Shown piece after piece: positions 8,618-17,681 of a stretch of DNA of 64,000 nt. How positions within the stretch are numbered: position 1 is the first letter of the stretch; each line of letters starts with the position of its first letter. The stretch is from contig NZ_JAPFGB010000017.1 of NCBI RefSeq assembly GCF_026241095.1, forward strand, positions 62,001-126,000. The letters are read 5' to 3'. The notes under the pieces are model-generated. The model did no database searches. It was not told the DNA's origin and saw only the letters and a program-made list of their open reading frames with translations. A program made the position numbers and the translations under genes. The stretch is from Saccharopolyspora sp. NFXS83. GTDB taxonomy: Bacteria; Actinomycetota; Actinomycetes; Mycobacteriales; Pseudonocardiaceae.

Positions 8618-8660
8618 GACAACTGTCCGGTTACGACGTCGACTGTACCGGACAGTTGTC
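8618..8660. promoter_or_regulatory. inverted-repeat operator between SDR and TetR genes
   Basis: Arms GACAACTGTCCGGT (8618-8631) and ACCGGACAGTTGTC (8647-8660) are exact reverse complements separated by 15 bases. The element sits in the middle of the divergent promoter region. Perfect repeats of this size in such a place are typical TetR-family operators that control both the regulator and the neighbouring enzyme. Binding itself is inferred. Confidence 0.75.
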
Positions 8661-8692
8661 CGTTTGATTGCGGGGAAGGTCGAGGTGGCGTT

Positions 8693-9253
8693 GTGCCAGG
8701 TCGTGAACGCAGGTCGGACGCGGTCGCCAACCGCGACCGCATCGTCGAGGTCGCGCGGGCCGAGCTGAGCGAGGCCAACGGCGCGGTCGCCGACCTGAAG
8801 CTGCACCGCGTCGCCAAAGCGGCGGGCGTCGGGCAGGGCACGCTCTACCGGCACTTCCCGACGCGCGAACACCTGCTCGCGGAGGTGTACCGGCACGAGC
8901 TGACCCAACTCGTCGACGCGGTGGCGCCGCTGCTGGCGGAACACGCCCCGCTGCGCGCGCTGACCTGCTGGTTGCAGCGGCTGGTCGAGTACGTGCGGGT
9001 CAAACGCGGTGTCATGGCGGCGATCGAGGCGTCCGCGTGGCACGACCTGCACGCGGACCAGGGCCACCGGCTCGACGAAGCGCTCGAAGCGCTGCTCGAC
9101 GCTGGCAGGAACTCCGGTGAACTGCGCGCCGAGGTCGACGCGGCCGACGTCCTGCTCCTGCTGGGCGCGTTGGCGCGCATCCCGGAAGCGGAGTGGGGCG
9201 CGCGGGCGCACACCGTCGTGACCGTCGTCGTCGACGGCCTCCGGCCCCGCTGA
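8693..9253 (+). CDS. TetR/AcrR-family transcriptional regulator
   Basis: This 186-residue regulator has an N-terminal TetR helix-turn-helix (about residues 12-58; VAKAAGVGQGTLYRHFPTRE is the recognition part) and a helical ligand-binding domain ending near residue 180. It begins with GTG. It is transcribed away from an SDR oxidoreductase, with a perfect inverted repeat between them, suggesting autorepression and repression of the SDR. The C-terminal part resembles the TetR subgroup that controls SDR or quinone-type oxidoreductases. The ligand is unknown. Confidence 0.9.
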   Translation: MPGRERRSDAVANRDRIVEVARAELSEANGAVADLKLHRVAKAAGVGQGTLYRHFPTREHLLAEVYRHELTQLVDAVAPLLAEHAPLRALTCWLQRLVEYVRVKRGVMAAIEASAWHDLHADQGHRLDEALEALLDAGRNSGELRAEVDAADVLLLLGALARIPEAEWGARAHTVVTVVVDGLRPR

Positions 9254-9353
9254 CGCCTCGCACCGCCGGGGCGTCCGTTCCGGTGACCGGGCTCGTTCTG
9301 CCCACGGCCGCGATGGAGTCGGGCATGCTCGGTGACGGTGGGAGGAGGCTCGG

Positions 9354-10543
9354 ATGCGGGTGTTGCTGGCGACCATCGGGTCGCGGGGTGAGGTGCAGCC
9401 GGTGGTGGCGTTGGCGCTGCGGCTGCGGGCGCTCGGGCACGACGCGCGGGTGAGCGTCTCGCCGGACTTCAGCGACTGGGCCGGCGATCTGGGGGTGCCG
9501 GTCGTCCCGCTCGCGCCGCGGATGCGCGCGGGGGAGTCCTGGGACCTGTCGTCGCCCGAAGGCAAGCGGCGTGCGGCGGAGGAGGCGGTGGCCGCGCAGT
9601 TCGCCACGCTCCGGGAGGCCGCTCGGGGCTGCGACGTCCTGGTGGGGTGCGGGGCGGTGATGGTCGCCGCGCGATCGGTGGCGCAACTGCTGGGGATCGG
9701 CCACGTGCACGCGCACTTCTGCCCCGCCACCTTGCCGTCACCTCGGCACGCACCGGCGCCGTGGCCCGGTTGGCCGCAGGACGAGGCCGGAGATCACCGC
9801 GACGCGTGGGCCGCCGACGCGCGGCGTTGGGAGGGCACCTGGGGAGCCGCGCTCAACGCGCACCGCGTCGACGCGGGGCTGGCGCCGGTCGAGGACGTGC
9901 GGGGGCACGTCCTGACGGATCGGCCTTGGCTGGCCGCCGACCCGTGCTGGGGCCGTGGTCCGAACCCGGTGATCCCGGCGTGTTCCAGGCGGGCGCCTGG
10001 CTCCTGCCGGGCGGCAGGGCGCTTCCCGCTGCGATCGAGTCCTTTGTGGACGATGGCGAGCCGCCCGTCTACTTCGGATTGGGCAGCATGCCCGCTCCCG
10101 GCGGCGACGTCGGGTAGGTGGTGCTCACGGCTGCGCGGGAGGCCGGGCGCCGCGTGATCGTGTCGCAGGGATGGGCCGAGCTGGACGTCGATCGCGGTGA
10201 TGACCTCCTGGTGGTCGGCGAGGTCGACCACCAGGCGTTGTTCCCGCGGGTCGCCGCCGTCGTGCACCACGGCGGCGCGGGCACGACCACCACCGCCGCG
10301 CGGGCCGGAGTGCCGCAGGTCGTGCTTCCTCAGGTCTACGACCAGCACTACTGGGCCGGGCGCGTCGATCTGCTCGGGATCGGAGCCGGGCACCCGGCGG
10401 GGATGCCGACCGCCGCGTCGCTGCTCGACGCGCTCGAACGCGTGTCGAGGCCGAGCGTGGCCGCCCGCGCTCGTGCCGTCGCCGCCGAGGTGCGCACCGA
10501 CGGCGCTCGGGCCGCGGCGGAGCGGCTGGTGGGCACGGGCTGA
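9354..10543 (+). pseudogene. broken macrolide-type/GT1 glycosyltransferase
   Basis: The region encodes a GT-B glycosyltransferase of the MGT/GT1 type in pieces. The N-terminal part starts at ATG 9354 (MRVLLATIGSRGEVQPVVAL) and runs in frame to about 9944. There the sense frame shifts: a missing G in the run CCCGTGCTG would restore LAADPVLGPWSEP. The second frame continues (VFQAGAWLLPGG, PVYFGLGSMPAPGGD) to an in-frame TAG at 10115-10117. After it the same frame goes on to 10543 with the conserved sugar-nucleotide motif VVHHGGAGTTTTAARAGVPQ. Two separate lesions argue for a true pseudogene rather than a sequencing slip. In intact form it would be about 400 residues. Confidence 0.85.
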
Positions 10544-10652
10544 CGTCACGCCCTGGTCGGGACGAACGGGTGGATCGCGCGGTCCTTCGGGTGGTCCGCC
10601 GCTTCGCGGCTGGATCTCCCCGCTGATTTCCGGGACTCCTGATGGGCCCTTG

Positions 10653-10689
10653 GCGCGGGGAACCCCGCCGGAAATCCGGTTCCCCGCGC
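10653..10689. terminator. hairpin downstream of glycosyltransferase pseudogene
   Basis: Arms GCGCGGGGAACC (10653-10664) and GGTTCCCCGCGC (10678-10689) pair perfectly over 12 bp with a 13-base loop. No T-run follows, which is normal for high-GC actinomycete terminators. The position after the 3' end of the glycosyltransferase remnant suggests termination. Confidence 0.5.
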
Positions 10690-10764
10690 GTTTCCGGAGG
10701 GCACGGCATTGCTTGCGCGATGTTCGAGGAGTACGAGAAGCACCGATGACGGTGCGGACGGCCA

Positions 10765-10794
10765 CGCATCGGACGGTTCGAACCGTCCGATGCG
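10765..10794. promoter_or_regulatory. 30-bp perfect palindrome in leader of small secreted protein
   Basis: The half-sequence CGCATCGGACGGTTC (10765-10779) is followed directly by its exact reverse complement (10780-10794) with no spacer. It lies 21 bases upstream of the ATG at 10816, just before the ribosome site GGAAGAAGGA. It could be a dimeric regulator's operator, an RNA hairpin occluding translation, or a leftover terminator. The absence of a loop favours a DNA-binding site. Confidence 0.55.
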
Positions 10795-10815
10795 GTGATC
10801 GGAAGAAGGACGTCG

Positions 10816-11040
10816 ATGAAGAAGTTCGTGACCGGTGCGCTGCTCGGTTTCGGGATGCTGGTGGCCACTGCCACGCCCGCCGCGGCCGTCGGCTGGTACT
10901 ACACGGGGTACTGGTACCCCTCGGCCGCCGCGTGCGAGCAGGGCTACCAGGGCCTCGTGAACAACCCGGGCGGCGCCGACCTGCCGCACGAGTGCAGGCA
11001 CACCGGCGTCGGCGTGTACGAGCTCTGGCGCGTCGGCTGA
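10816..11040 (+). CDS. small secreted protein
   Basis: This 74-residue protein has a clear Sec signal peptide: a KK-containing n-region, a hydrophobic core (about residues 4-18) and an AAA-V cleavage site near residues 23-25. The mature part, about 50 residues, is rich in Trp and Tyr with two Cys (ACEQGYQG and HECRH), probably forming a disulfide. Start chosen at ATG 10816, preceded by [11 protein letters not shown] recognise no family. It is preceded by a striking palindrome that may control it. Several actinomycete secreted mini-proteins with this Tyr-Trp/Cys pattern are known only as hypotheticals. Confidence 0.7.
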   Translation: MKKFVTGALLGFGMLVATATPAAAVGWYYTGYWYPSAAACEQGYQGLVNNPGGADLPHECRHTGVGVYELWRVG

Positions 11041-11199
11041 CACCTCGCGGTGACCGCATGATCGGCGAGGCCTCCGCGAACCGGAACGAGGCTTCGCCGA
11101 ACTCCGCCATGATCTCCAGCGCGCATCCGTCACGGTTCTGATCTCGGCGAACGTGAGGAGTGATCCGTGCCCGCCACCACCGGATTCGAAGTGTCCGGA

Positions 11200-11740
11200 G
11201 AAGCCTCCGCTCGTCCTGCGTCCGGGCATGTTCCAGCTCGGTGAGCACTGGACCCGGTCCGGTTGCACCTCGCGGCTGGCGGACGGCCACACGGTGATCA
11301 CCGTGGACCCGCTGGGCGCGGGACCTGGTGACGGGCCACGGGATCCAGCCGCGTGCTCAAGGGGCCTGCGTCGTAAGGCCGTGCGGAGCGCGTGGCAGCG
11401 GGGTGGTCACCGCAGCGATGCGGAGGGACTTCACGAGCCGCTGACTCTCCCGTTGGTCCGTTCGACCGTCCTTGAGGGGAACCTCGTCGTGGGCATGGCG
11501 AACCGGCGCGCGGGCGGGCGGTTCACGGTGCTCGCGCGGTCGCGTCTCCGGTGAGCCGGTTCGACACCCGCCGGGGCCGGCGGTCGTGGAGGGCGCCTGG
11601 ATGAGCATCGCCCTGACCGGCGATCAGCGCACCGGGTCGCCGAGCTGCTGTCCACAGTGGCTTGAGGGGATCGGTGAGACGCTGCCGGTTTCTCGTCGCC
11701 GCGGGCGCATGTCCGCCCATCGGGAGCGCCCGCCGCGCCC
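11200..11740 (+). pseudogene. probable alpha/beta-hydrolase relic
   Basis: From about 11213 one frame reads LVLRPGMFQLGEHWTR, then RLADGHTVITVDPLGAGPGDGPRDPAA. This is the pattern of the N-terminal part of an alpha/beta-hydrolase (oxyanion-side strand followed by the D-P-L-G-x-G-x-S-D-x-P loop), with good codon bias. Bias then fades and further hydrolase-like scraps (EGAWMSIALTGDQ, near 11590-11635) appear in other frames with stops between. No Ser nucleophile elbow survives in one frame. I read this as a decayed gene; the identification is tentative. Confidence 0.4.
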
Positions 11741-12262
11741 GGCGCCGAGTTAAGAATTGATTTCGGCGCGTGCCGAGAATTGCTCCGGAGCGGATCTAAT
11801 GGGCGTCCGGTATTCGACTCCCGCCGGATTCAACACCGCGCTGTCAGGGTTGACGCCGGGTGAACGGCTCGGATACCCAGTGTTTCGGGAAACCCCTCAC
11901 CGGGCGGGGATTGGGCCTGTGGCCTGCGGGTTCGGCGACGAGTCCGTGACCTAGGGAAACATGCGCGGACTGCGACTTTCATTACACTTTCACCGGGGAA
12001 ATACTGCTCAATTCGGGTGATGTGCTGTGGATCTTGACAACTCAGCGTGTGCGCTTCACCATTCCGTCCCAAGCATCGGAACGGGTTGTGCGGGCCGCTG
12101 AAACGTGGTTGCCCGGCCCGGTGCGCCCCGAGAAAGACCCTCCGCGCCGGCGACTCCGCGCATCGAGGCGAACCCCCGAGCGTCCGGAACGACGACCCTG
12201 AGGCGTCGCGAGCAACCACGCGGACTTCCGCGTGGACGAGCAGAACGGAAATTCCGGGCACC
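11741..12262. other. non-coding stretch upstream of amino-acid permease
   Basis: No convincing gene lies here. The first 300 bases are less GC-rich than the surroundings. TTGACA at 12034-12039 with CACCAT about 17 bases on (12057-12062) could be a sigma-70-type promoter for the permease that starts at 12263, but this is a weak match. The rest shows nothing I can name. Confidence 0.35.
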
Positions 12263-13699
12263 GTGAGCCAAGAAACCCTCCAGACCGGCGGCGACTCGGA
12301 CGGGCAGCCGCCCGTCGACGCCGGGGACGCCGGCTACAGCAAATCGCTGAAAGCACGGCACATCAACATGATCGCCATCGGTGGCGCGATCGGCACCGGG
12401 CTCTTCCTCGGTGCGGGCGGCCGGCTCGTGCAGGCCGGGCCCGCCCTCGCCATCGCCTACGCGGTGTGCGGGCTGTTCGCGTTCTTCGTGGTGCGCTCGC
12501 TCGGTGAGCTCATCCTCTACCGCCCCTCCTCCGGCGCGTTCGTGTCCTACGCGCGGGAGTTCATGGGCGAGAAGGGCGCCTACACCGCGGGCTGGATGCA
12601 CTTCCTGAACTGGTCCACCACCGGCATCGCCGACATCACCGCGATCGCGCTCTACGCGCACTTCTGGGCGATGTTCTCGCCGATCCCGCAGTGGGTGCTG
12701 GCGCTGATCGCCCTGGCGATCGTGCTCGCGCTGAACATGGTCTCGGTGCGGCTGTTCGGCGAGATGGAGTTCTGGTTCGCCATCGTCAAGGTCGGCGCGC
12801 TGGTGGTGTTCATGCTCGTCGGCATCTACCTGATCGTCACCGGCCACGCCATCGACGGCCACCAGGCCGGGTTCTCGATCATCTCCGACAACGGCGGCAT
12901 CTTCCCGGCCGGGATCGTGCCGGTCGTGCTGATCATGCAGGGCGTCGTGTTCGCCTACGCCTCGGTCGAGCTCGTCGGCGTCGCCGCCGGTGAGACCGAG
13001 AACCCCGAGAAGATCATGCCGAAGGCGATCAACTCGATCATGTGGCGGATCGGGATCTTCTACGTCGGTTCCGTCGCGCTGCTGACCATGCTGATGCCGT
13101 GGAGCTCCTACAAGGACGGCGAGAGCCCGTTCGTCACCGTGCTGGCCAACCTCGGCGTTCCCTACGCCGGTGACGTGATGAACCTCGTGGTGCTCACCGC
13201 GGCCATGTCCAGCCTCAACTCGGGGCTGTACTCCACCGGCCGCATCCTGCGCTCCATGTCGCTGGCCGGGTCGGCGCCGAAGTTCACCGGTGCGATGAAC
13301 AAGAGCCAGGTGCCCTACGGCGGCATCCTGCTCACCGCCGCGGTCTGCGTCGTCGGCGTCGGGCTCAACGCGGTCGTACCGGAGCAGGCGTTCGAGATCG
13401 TGCTGAACTTCGCCTCGATCGGCATCCTCGCGACCTGGGCGATCATCGTGCTCAGCCACCTGCTGTTCGTGCGCAAGGCCAACCGGGGCGAGGTCACGCG
13501 GCCCGGCTACCGGCTGCCGTTCTCCCCGTACATCGAGTACGTCACGCTGGCCTTCCTGGCTTCCGTGGTGGTGCTGATGGGCTTCGACGAGATCGGGCAG
13601 ATCACCCTCATGTCGCTGCCGCTGATCCTCATCGCGCTGGTCATCGGCTGGTTCTGCGTCCGAGGGCGCATCGACATGTCCGCGATGGAGCGCGACTAG
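12263..13699 (+). CDS. amino-acid permease, AnsP-like (APC superfamily)
   Basis: This 478-residue protein has about twelve transmembrane helices and the APC signature in helix 1 ([16 protein letters not shown]). The YRPSSGAF, FGEMEFWFA and LAGSAPKF motifs resemble the L-asparagine/GABA/aromatic amino-acid permease subgroup, with AnsP the closest memory match. It is probably a proton symporter in the cytoplasmic membrane. Start chosen at GTG 12263 (protein begins MSQETLQTGGDS), because the frame further upstream is Arg/Pro-rich and unlike the family. A strong hairpin follows the gene. Confidence 0.85.
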   Translation: MSQETLQTGGDSDGQPPVDAGDAGYSKSLKARHINMIAIGGAIGTGLFLGAGGRLVQAGPALAIAYAVCGLFAFFVVRSLGELILYRPSSGAFVSYAREFMGEKGAYTAGWMHFLNWSTTGIADITAIALYAHFWAMFSPIPQWVLALIALAIVLALNMVSVRLFGEMEFWFAIVKVGALVVFMLVGIYLIVTGHAIDGHQAGFSIISDNGGIFPAGIVPVVLIMQGVVFAYASVELVGVAAGETENPEKIMPKAINSIMWRIGIFYVGSVALLTMLMPWSSYKDGESPFVTVLANLGVPYAGDVMNLVVLTAAMSSLNSGLYSTGRILRSMSLAGSAPKFTGAMNKSQVPYGGILLTAAVCVVGVGLNAVVPEQAFEIVLNFASIGILATWAIIVLSHLLFVRKANRGEVTRPGYRLPFSPYIEYVTLAFLASVVVLMGFDEIGQITLMSLPLILIALVIGWFCVRGRIDMSAMERD

Positions 13700-13716
13700 T
13701 TCCAAGCGGGTGCGCG

Positions 13717-13746
13717 GGCCGTCCGACCAGCAGGTCGGGCGGCCCG
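13717..13746 (+). terminator. hairpin terminator after permease
   Basis: Arms GGGCCGTCCGACC (13717-13729) and GGTCGGGCGGCCC (13734-13746) pair with one G-U pair around an AGCA loop, starting 17 bases after the permease stop. A short pyrimidine-rich tract (TCTCCATTT) follows. This is a good candidate intrinsic terminator. Confidence 0.7.
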
Positions 13747-13838
13747 TCTCCATTTCGGGACGTTGCAGTGATCCACGGGAGGAACCGCTTCGGTTAGGGT
13801 TTCCGGCGGTTGATCGAGTGGACCGTTCGGAGGCCCGG

Positions 13839-14900
13839 ATGACTGACGCGGCACCGCCGCTGCTGGCCGGTCGGTACCGGCTCGGCAGGCGCTTGGGACG
13901 CGGTGGGATGTCCGAGGTGTACCGCGCGGTGGACACCCGGCTGCGACGGCCCGTCGCCGTCAAGGTGTTCCGCTCCAACGCCGACGAGTCCTCCCGCCGC
14001 CGCTTCGAGGACGAAGCTCGGCTGCTGGCCCGGTTGAGCCATCCCGGCCTGGTCACGGTGCACGACTTCGGCGCGGAGTCCGGCGACGGCGAGCCCTTCC
14101 TGGTGATGCAGCTCGTGGAGGGGCGCACCCTCACCAACGTCATCGAGTCGGGTGTCGTCGAGCCTGATCAGGTGCGGGAGCTCGGCAGGCGGATCGCGGT
14201 GGTGCTCGCGTACGTGCACGAGAACGGCATCGTGCACCGGGACGTGAAGCCCTCCAACGTGCTGATCACGGAGGGAGGGCAGGTCTTCCTCGCCGACTTC
14301 GGCATCTCCCGGCTCGCGGACGCGGTGGGCCGGATGACGGACTCCGGCATCATCATGGGTTCCGCGCATTACATGGCGCCCGAGCAGGTCCGCGACGAGG
14401 AGATCGGCTATGCCGCCGACCTGTACTCGCTGGCCCTGGTGCTGCTGGAATGCCTCACCGGTCGCGCCGAGTACGACGGCACCAAGGCCGAGGCCGCGGT
14501 GGCGCGCCTGACCCGCAAGCCGCGCATCCCCGACTCGCTGCCCGAGCCGCTCGCCGGGACGTTGCGCGCGATGACCGCCGATGATCCCGACGAACGGCCC
14601 TCCGCGGTCCGCTGCGTGCGGCTGCTGTCCGGGGAGATCAGTCCGCCCGCGCCGCGCGCGGACAAGGTGGAGGCCAACCCGACGCTGCCCGTGCACGCTG
14701 CCGACGAGGAGCCCGCTCGGCGCCGGATCAGGTGGCCGTGGCTGGGATTGCCGGTCGCGGCGCTGGTCCTCGGTGCGGTGTTCCTGCTGCCGGTGGAGAG
14801 CGCGCCGGACCTGCCGATGCCGCCGCCCGTCACCGGCCCTCCCGGGGCGGACCGGCTGCCCGTCGATCTGGCCAACCTGAGTGAGCTGGTGGACCAATGA
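13839..14900 (+). CDS. membrane Ser/Thr protein kinase (PknB type, no PASTA)
   Basis: This 353-residue Hanks-type kinase has the Gly loop [10 protein letters not shown] (19-28), Lys42 in VAVKVF, catalytic loop HRDVKPSN (133-140), DFG at 153-155, and APE as MAPEQV. All catalytic residues are present. After a proline-rich linker a single transmembrane helix lies at about residues 303-323, leaving a short Pro-rich extracytoplasmic tail without PASTA repeats. Start chosen at ATG 13839 after CGGAGG. The stop overlaps the next gene by four bases, coupling the kinase to a putative lipoprotein that may act in the same signalling pathway. Confidence 0.92.
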   Translation: MTDAAPPLLAGRYRLGRRLGRGGMSEVYRAVDTRLRRPVAVKVFRSNADESSRRRFEDEARLLARLSHPGLVTVHDFGAESGDGEPFLVMQLVEGRTLTNVIESGVVEPDQVRELGRRIAVVLAYVHENGIVHRDVKPSNVLITEGGQVFLADFGISRLADAVGRMTDSGIIMGSAHYMAPEQVRDEEIGYAADLYSLALVLLECLTGRAEYDGTKAEAAVARLTRKPRIPDSLPEPLAGTLRAMTADDPDERPSAVRCVRLLSGEISPPAPRADKVEANPTLPVHAADEEPARRRIRWPWLGLPVAALVLGAVFLLPVESAPDLPMPPPVTGPPGADRLPVDLANLSELVDQ

Positions 14901-15565
14901 GAACACCGATGTGGACGGTGCTGGCCGCGTTGCTGCTCAGTTCGTGCAGCGGTGCTCCGCGAACGCTCGTCGAACCGGATGTGCGCGCCGAACTGATGGC
15001 CGCCGTGTCCGAAGTGGACGGTGCGGCGCGGCGGCACGACCGAGTGGCGTCCGAGTTCGCGCTCGCGGAGCTGACCAGGAGCATCGCCGACGCCCAGGCC
15101 CGCGGCCGGCTGGATCCGGCCTACGCCCGCAGCCTGCTGACGGCCGCCGGCCGCGTGGCCGAGGACGTCGCGACCCTCCCGCTGCCCGGGCCCCCGCCGC
15201 CGGTGGTGGTCACCGTGCCGGGGCCACCGCCCGTGCCAGGGCAGCCGCCCGCGCCGGGTCAGGTGGTCACGGTGCCCGGCACGACGGTCACGGCACCTCC
15301 GGGCGTGGCGCTGCCGCCGGGACAGGCCAAGAAGCAGACCGAGGGGGCCCAGGAGCCGGCGCCGTCGCCGAACTCGCCGGGGAGCCCTCCGGCGAACGAG
15401 CAGAACGGTCAGAGCGGGGACAACGTCGGCAACGACGAGTCGCAGAACGGCCAGGGCAATTCCAGCGGCCAGGGCAACGCCAACAGCCAGGGCAACGCCA
15501 ACAGCCAAGGCGATGCCAGCGGCCAGAGCGTTCCGGGCGATCAGGGCTACTCCGGCGGCCGGTGA
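14897..15565 (+). CDS. putative lipoprotein with Pro- and Gln/Asn/Gly-rich tail
   Basis: This 222-residue protein starts with a short hydrophobic segment ending in a lipobox-like LLSSC (Cys about residue 18), so it is probably lipid-anchored outside the membrane. A helical domain (about residues 28-92) follows, then a Pro/Val-rich spacer (VTVPGPPPVPGQPPAPGQ) and a tail of repeated GQGN/NANSQGN units (about residues 185-215). The ATG overlaps the kinase stop (ATGA). The tail looks like an extended spacer reaching into the cell wall. No enzyme motif is visible. Partnership with the kinase is inferred from coupling. Confidence 0.7.
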   Translation: MRTPMWTVLAALLLSSCSGAPRTLVEPDVRAELMAAVSEVDGAARRHDRVASEFALAELTRSIADAQARGRLDPAYARSLLTAAGRVAEDVATLPLPGPPPPVVVTVPGPPPVPGQPPAPGQVVTVPGTTVTAPPGVALPPGQAKKQTEGAQEPAPSPNSPGSPPANEQNGQSGDNVGNDESQNGQGNSSGQGNANSQGNANSQGDASGQSVPGDQGYSGGR

Positions 15566-15765
15566 GGCGCCGGGCGGACCGAGTCCCGAAACACCGTTCC
15601 TCCGCGCCGATTCGCCTGCCCGTGAAGTCGATCTTCACCGGGATTGCCCGGGTTGTCGTGCTACGAAACGTTGTCGGCTCCGGCCGGTGTTGCGCCAACG
15701 TCGGGCGCAGTGGGACGGAGCTGCCGGCGGCGCAACGGTGCCCCGGCGACAGCGAGGAGCGGTCG

Positions 15766-16074
15766 GTGCACGACGACATGGGGGCATGGCGGGTACGAGG
15801 GCCGCGAGATCCGCACAGCGGCGAACCGAGGTCCTGCGTCGAGGCCGTGTGGGCGGAGGTCGTCCGGACCGCGACCGCCGGGGCGGAACCGAGGATCCCG
15901 GAGCAGTCGGCGTGTTCCCCGTTCTGCCTGGACGTGCCGGACGACGGTGAACCGGCTCATCTCGACGGTGCGGGCGAGGAGTGCTGGGCCGGTGCCATCA
16001 AGGGCGATCCGGGCTTCTTCGACGGCGATCTCTGGGGAGTCGTGCTGCCCGCGGCGGGCGAGCGCGAACACTGA
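15766..16074 (+). CDS. small hypothetical protein
   Basis: This is a 102-codon frame with strong third-position G/C bias. GTG 15766 is preceded at six bases by GAGGAG (15754-15759), which supports that start; ATG 15778 is the alternative. The product is acidic, with three Cys (near residues 24, 52 and 56) and several Trp, and has no membrane segment. No family is recognised. It stands alone between the lipoprotein gene and the mihF promoter region. The good ribosome site and codon bias are the main reasons to call it real. Confidence 0.5.
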   Translation: MHDDMGAWRVRGPRDPHSGEPRSCVEAVWAEVVRTATAGAEPRIPEQSACSPFCLDVPDDGEPAHLDGAGEECWAGAIKGDPGFFDGDLWGVVLPAAGEREH

Positions 16075-16658
16075 CGGGCGGCCGGAGCGCGGTGTTCGCG
16101 CTCCGGACGACGCGCCGGGTGGGGATCATCGCGGTGCGTCCTCCGAGGCGGTGCGGTGGTGGCGGGAGCGTGCCGATCGCGCGGCGACCTGCGCGGAACG
16201 GGCTCCGATCATGATCATTTCATTGCCGCCTCGGCGGGCTCGGGCCGGGCCCGGATGCGGCGCCGTTCGGCGGGTCGAGTACGAATTCCGGGCGGGATCG
16301 GTGAAAAAGCCCGGCAAGATCGAGGGGAAGTCGGATTCGATCTTGATCGACTTCCCGTCGCCGTGGTATCGGTCTCCCTGTGACCTGCGAGGACGCACCC
16401 AGCGTCGCTCAACCGCCCGGAAATCGGACAGATCGGAAGAGTTTTCTCCCAGGTTAGTGCACTTCAGCGCCATTGTTGGTAGTAGTTGCAGCGACCCGAG
16501 TGTTCGTGCACCCCTTGTACGAACCGTCCGAAGGGTCAGGCGGCGGGATCTTCCCCGAAACGTCCGCTCGACAAGCCGGACCCGCGTGGAACCCGGTGGG
16601 CGGGAGTCGGTACCGTCGCCGCACCGATCAAGAGAAACCCCACATCACGGAGGACATG
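16075..16658. other. intergenic region upstream of mihF
   Basis: This 584-base stretch has no gene I can support. An inverted repeat GGGAAGTCG (16325-16333) / CGACTTCCC (16348-16356) with a 14-base loop could be a terminator for an upstream transcript. The more A/T-rich segment around 16415-16490 is the likely site of the promoter for the mihF-gmk-rpoZ run, but no clear -35/-10 pair is seen. Confidence 0.4.
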
Positions 16659-16976
16659 GTGGCCCTTCCCCAGCTGACCGAGGAGCAGCGGGCAGCAGCT
16701 TTGGAAAAGGCGGCTGCCGCCCGTCGCGCCCGAGCCGAGCTCAAAGAGCGCCTCAAGCGCGGTGGAACCAGCCTGGCAGAGGTCCTGGACACCGCCGACA
16801 ACGACGAGGTCTTGGGCAAGATGAAGGTGTCCGCGCTGCTTGAGGCCCTTCCCGGCGTGGGCAAGGTCCGCGCACAGCAGATCATGGAGCGGCTGGAGAT
16901 CGCTAACAGCCGCCGGCTCCGCGGGCTGGGTGAGCGTCAGCGCAAGGCGCTGCTCACCGAGTTCGCCGCCGAGTGA
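16659..16976 (+). CDS. mihF: integration host factor, actinobacterial type (mIHF)
   Basis: This 105-residue protein matches mIHF/sIHF: an N-terminal helix ([18 protein letters not shown]), then the conserved [26 protein letters not shown] helix-two-turn-helix region (split over about residues 55-80). It is an essential nucleoid-associated DNA-binding protein of actinobacteria, unrelated to proteobacterial IHF. GTG 16659 is chosen because GGAGG at 16649-16653 is five bases away; the ATG at 16656 would be only two. The stop overlaps gmk by four bases, the usual actinobacterial arrangement. Confidence 0.95.
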   Translation: MALPQLTEEQRAAALEKAAAARRARAELKERLKRGGTSLAEVLDTADNDEVLGKMKVSALLEALPGVGKVRAQQIMERLEIANSRRLRGLGERQRKALLTEFAAE

Positions 16977-17575
16977 TCGACACCCGTACCGGTGTCGAGC
17001 CGGGGTCGGTCCGTCAGGACGGGCCCCGGCTCACCGTCGTTTCCGGCCCTTCCGGCGTCGGGAAGTCCAGCGTGCTGAACGAGCTGCGCGAGCAGGCACC
17101 GGAGATCTACTTCAGCGTTTCGGTGACCACCAGGCGCCCCCGCGCGGGCGAGGTGGACGGCGCGCACTACCACTTCGTCGGCGTCACCGAGTTCGAGCGG
17201 ATGGTCGCCGCGGGCGAACTGCTCGAACACGCGCGGTACGCCGGCAACTACTACGGCACGCCCCGCGGCCCCGTCGAGCGCGCGCTCGCCGCCGGCCGCG
17301 ACGCCGTGCTGGAGATCGAACTGCAAGGCGCCCGGCAGGTGCGCGAGTCGATGCCCGAGGCTCGGCTCGTGATGCTGCTGCCGCCTTCCTGGGAGGAACT
17401 CGTGCAGCGGCTCACCGGCCGCGGCACCGAAGATCCCGAGGTGGTCGAGGCCCGCTTGCAGACGGCGCGGGAAGAGCTCGCCGCCGAACCGGAGTTCGAC
17501 GACACCGTGGTCAACGCCGATGTGCGGTCCGCGACCAGCGAATTGATACGATTGGTGACCGGTCGCCGGGTCTGA
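16973..17575 (+). CDS. gmk: guanylate kinase
   Basis: This 200-residue enzyme phosphorylates GMP to GDP with ATP in purine nucleotide synthesis. The P-loop is [10 protein letters not shown] (about residues 24-33), followed by the GMP-binding motifs SVTTRRPR and YGTPRGPVE, and the [12 protein letters not shown] segment with the conserved Asp-to-Glu type position. It starts at a GTG inside the mihF stop (GTGA), so it is translationally coupled. Length matches the family. The order mihF-gmk-rpoZ-coaBC is conserved in actinobacteria. Confidence 0.97.
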   Translation: MIDTRTGVEPGSVRQDGPRLTVVSGPSGVGKSSVLNELREQAPEIYFSVSVTTRRPRAGEVDGAHYHFVGVTEFERMVAAGELLEHARYAGNYYGTPRGPVERALAAGRDAVLEIELQGARQVRESMPEARLVMLLPPSWEELVQRLTGRGTEDPEVVEARLQTAREELAAEPEFDDTVVNADVRSATSELIRLVTGRRV

Positions 17576-17681
17576 GCCCGTGCTCGGATGCCGGACCGGC
17601 GCCAGCCGTCGGCCGAGCCGAGTCGCCGCGGTCCACGCGCCGGCGCCCACCGCATTCTTCGTTCAGAGCAGGAGCCACCAC

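Noticed and set aside
12056-14143. 695-codon minus-strand open frame
   Set aside because: It is antisense to the permease and the kinase, with Arg/His/Asp-rich composition typical of a shadow frame in high-GC DNA.
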